Origin: Caldithrix sp964532875
Lineage (GTDB): Bacteria > Calditrichota > Calditrichia > Calditrichales > Calditrichaceae
DNA length: 6,893 nucleotides
Assembly: GCA_964532875.1 (NCBI GenBank)
Contig: CAZHIZ010000181.1
Span: 1 to 6,893, forward strand
Direction: 5' to 3'
Shown here: one piece after another, positions 6,448-6,893 of the stretch
Numbering within the stretch: position 1 is the stretch's first letter
Layout of the letters: each line of letters starts with the position of its first letter
Notes under the pieces: generated by a model
What the model was told of the DNA's origin: nothing
Database searches by the model: none
Seen by the model: only the letters and a program-made list of their open reading frames with translations
Position numbers and translations under genes: made by a program

Positions 6448-6893
6448 ATGAAACACACCATTAGTATTTTGTTGGAAAATCGCTTCGGTGCCTTTGATCG
6501 TGTGGCTAATTTGTTTAGCGGTAAGGGATTCAATTTGCACAGTATTACCATTGGTGAAACGGAAATTAAGGATGTAATGCGCATGACCATCGTTACCTCG
6601 GGAAACGATCAAATCATCGATCAGGTCTTAAAGCAATTGAATCGTTTGATCGACACATTGAAAGTCATCGATCTTTCCGAGCATGAGCGCACCGAGCGGG
6701 AATTGGCGCTGATTTCGGTCAGCTACCAAAAAGGAACGTTGGAAGAGCTGAAAAATATCAGCGATATTTTCCGCGGGAAGATTGTGGATATTAACAATAA
6801 ATCGATTATGATCGAGTTAACCGGGCCTCCGGCCAAGATTAATGCGGCCGTGAATGTGCTGATGCCGTACGGAATTAAGGAAATGGCCCGGAC
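6448..6893 (+). CDS. ilvN: Acetolactate synthase small (regulatory) subunit, partial at window end
   Basis: This subunit activates IlvB and normally confers valine feedback inhibition. ATG at 6448 begins one base after the ilvB stop, with AAAGGA (6433-6438) nine bases upstream. 148 full codons are present without a stop; the usual length of about 160-175 means roughly 15-30 residues are cut off. The N-terminal ACT domain (about 1-76) is clear: ISILLENRFGAFDRVANLFS, then KGFNLHSITIG, MRMTIVTSG and KVIDLSE. The second domain starts at ERELALISV (84-92) and runs to GIKEMAR. The valine-site Gly14 and Asn29 are conserved, but the position of E. coli IlvH Ser17 is Asp17. The name could equally be ilvH; the two are homologous and not distinguishable here. 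Confidence 0.96.
   Translation, partial: MKHTISILLENRFGAFDRVANLFSGKGFNLHSITIGETEIKDVMRMTIVTSGNDQIIDQVLKQLNRLIDTLKVIDLSEHERTERELALISVSYQKGTLEELKNISDIFRGKIVDINNKSIMIELTGPPAKINAAVNVLMPYGIKEMAR

Overview
The window reads as a bacterial chromosome segment from the FCB superphylum, most likely Calditrichota or a close relative (inference). Supporting signs are a secreted glycosidase ending in a YPNPFN-type sorting/FlgD-like domain, a promoter matching both the sigma70 consensus and the Bacteroidota-type TAnnTTTG element, and strong Shine-Dalgarno sequences before the large genes, which typical Bacteroidota often lack. All supported genes are on the + strand.

Layout. Positions 68-2566 encode an 832-residue exported GH18 (chitinase/YaaH-like) protein with a fibronectin III module, a second globular domain and a C-terminal sorting domain. 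It appears unrelated to what follows. Positions 2567-3008 are a 442-base intergenic region that is the most interesting part of the window. From 3009 a tight biosynthetic operon begins: ilvD (3009-4694), ilvB (4722-6446) and the acetolactate synthase small subunit (6448 onward, cut by the window end). IlvB with the small subunit makes acetolactate or acetohydroxybutyrate. IlvD carries out the later dehydration to the 2-keto acids of valine, leucine and isoleucine. The intermediate reductoisomerase (ilvC) is not in the window and may lie just downstream.

The intergenic region looks like an amino-acid-sensing attenuator. A promoter (TTGACA, 17 bp, TATATT; 2634-2664) is followed by an unannotated 57-codon ORF (2697-2870) whose last 35 residues contain 24 Ile or Leu. 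This is the signature of a branched-chain leader peptide. Around and after it lie perfect or near-perfect inverted repeats that form mutually exclusive structures. Arm 1 (2816-2825), inside the leader ORF, pairs with arm 2 (2880-2889). Arm 2 (2877-2891) can instead pair with arm 3 (2935-2949). The end of arm 3 plus the next bases (2945-2952) are complementary to the ilvD ribosome binding site (2997-3005). I infer that a ribosome stalled on Ile/Leu codons blocks arm 1, so 2:3 forms and the ilvD ribosome binding site is freed. When Ile and Leu are plentiful, 1:2 forms and arm 3 can mask that site. No strong U-tract terminator is visible, so the switch may act on translation rather than, or as well as, transcription. 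Base pairings are read directly from the sequence; the mechanism is inference.
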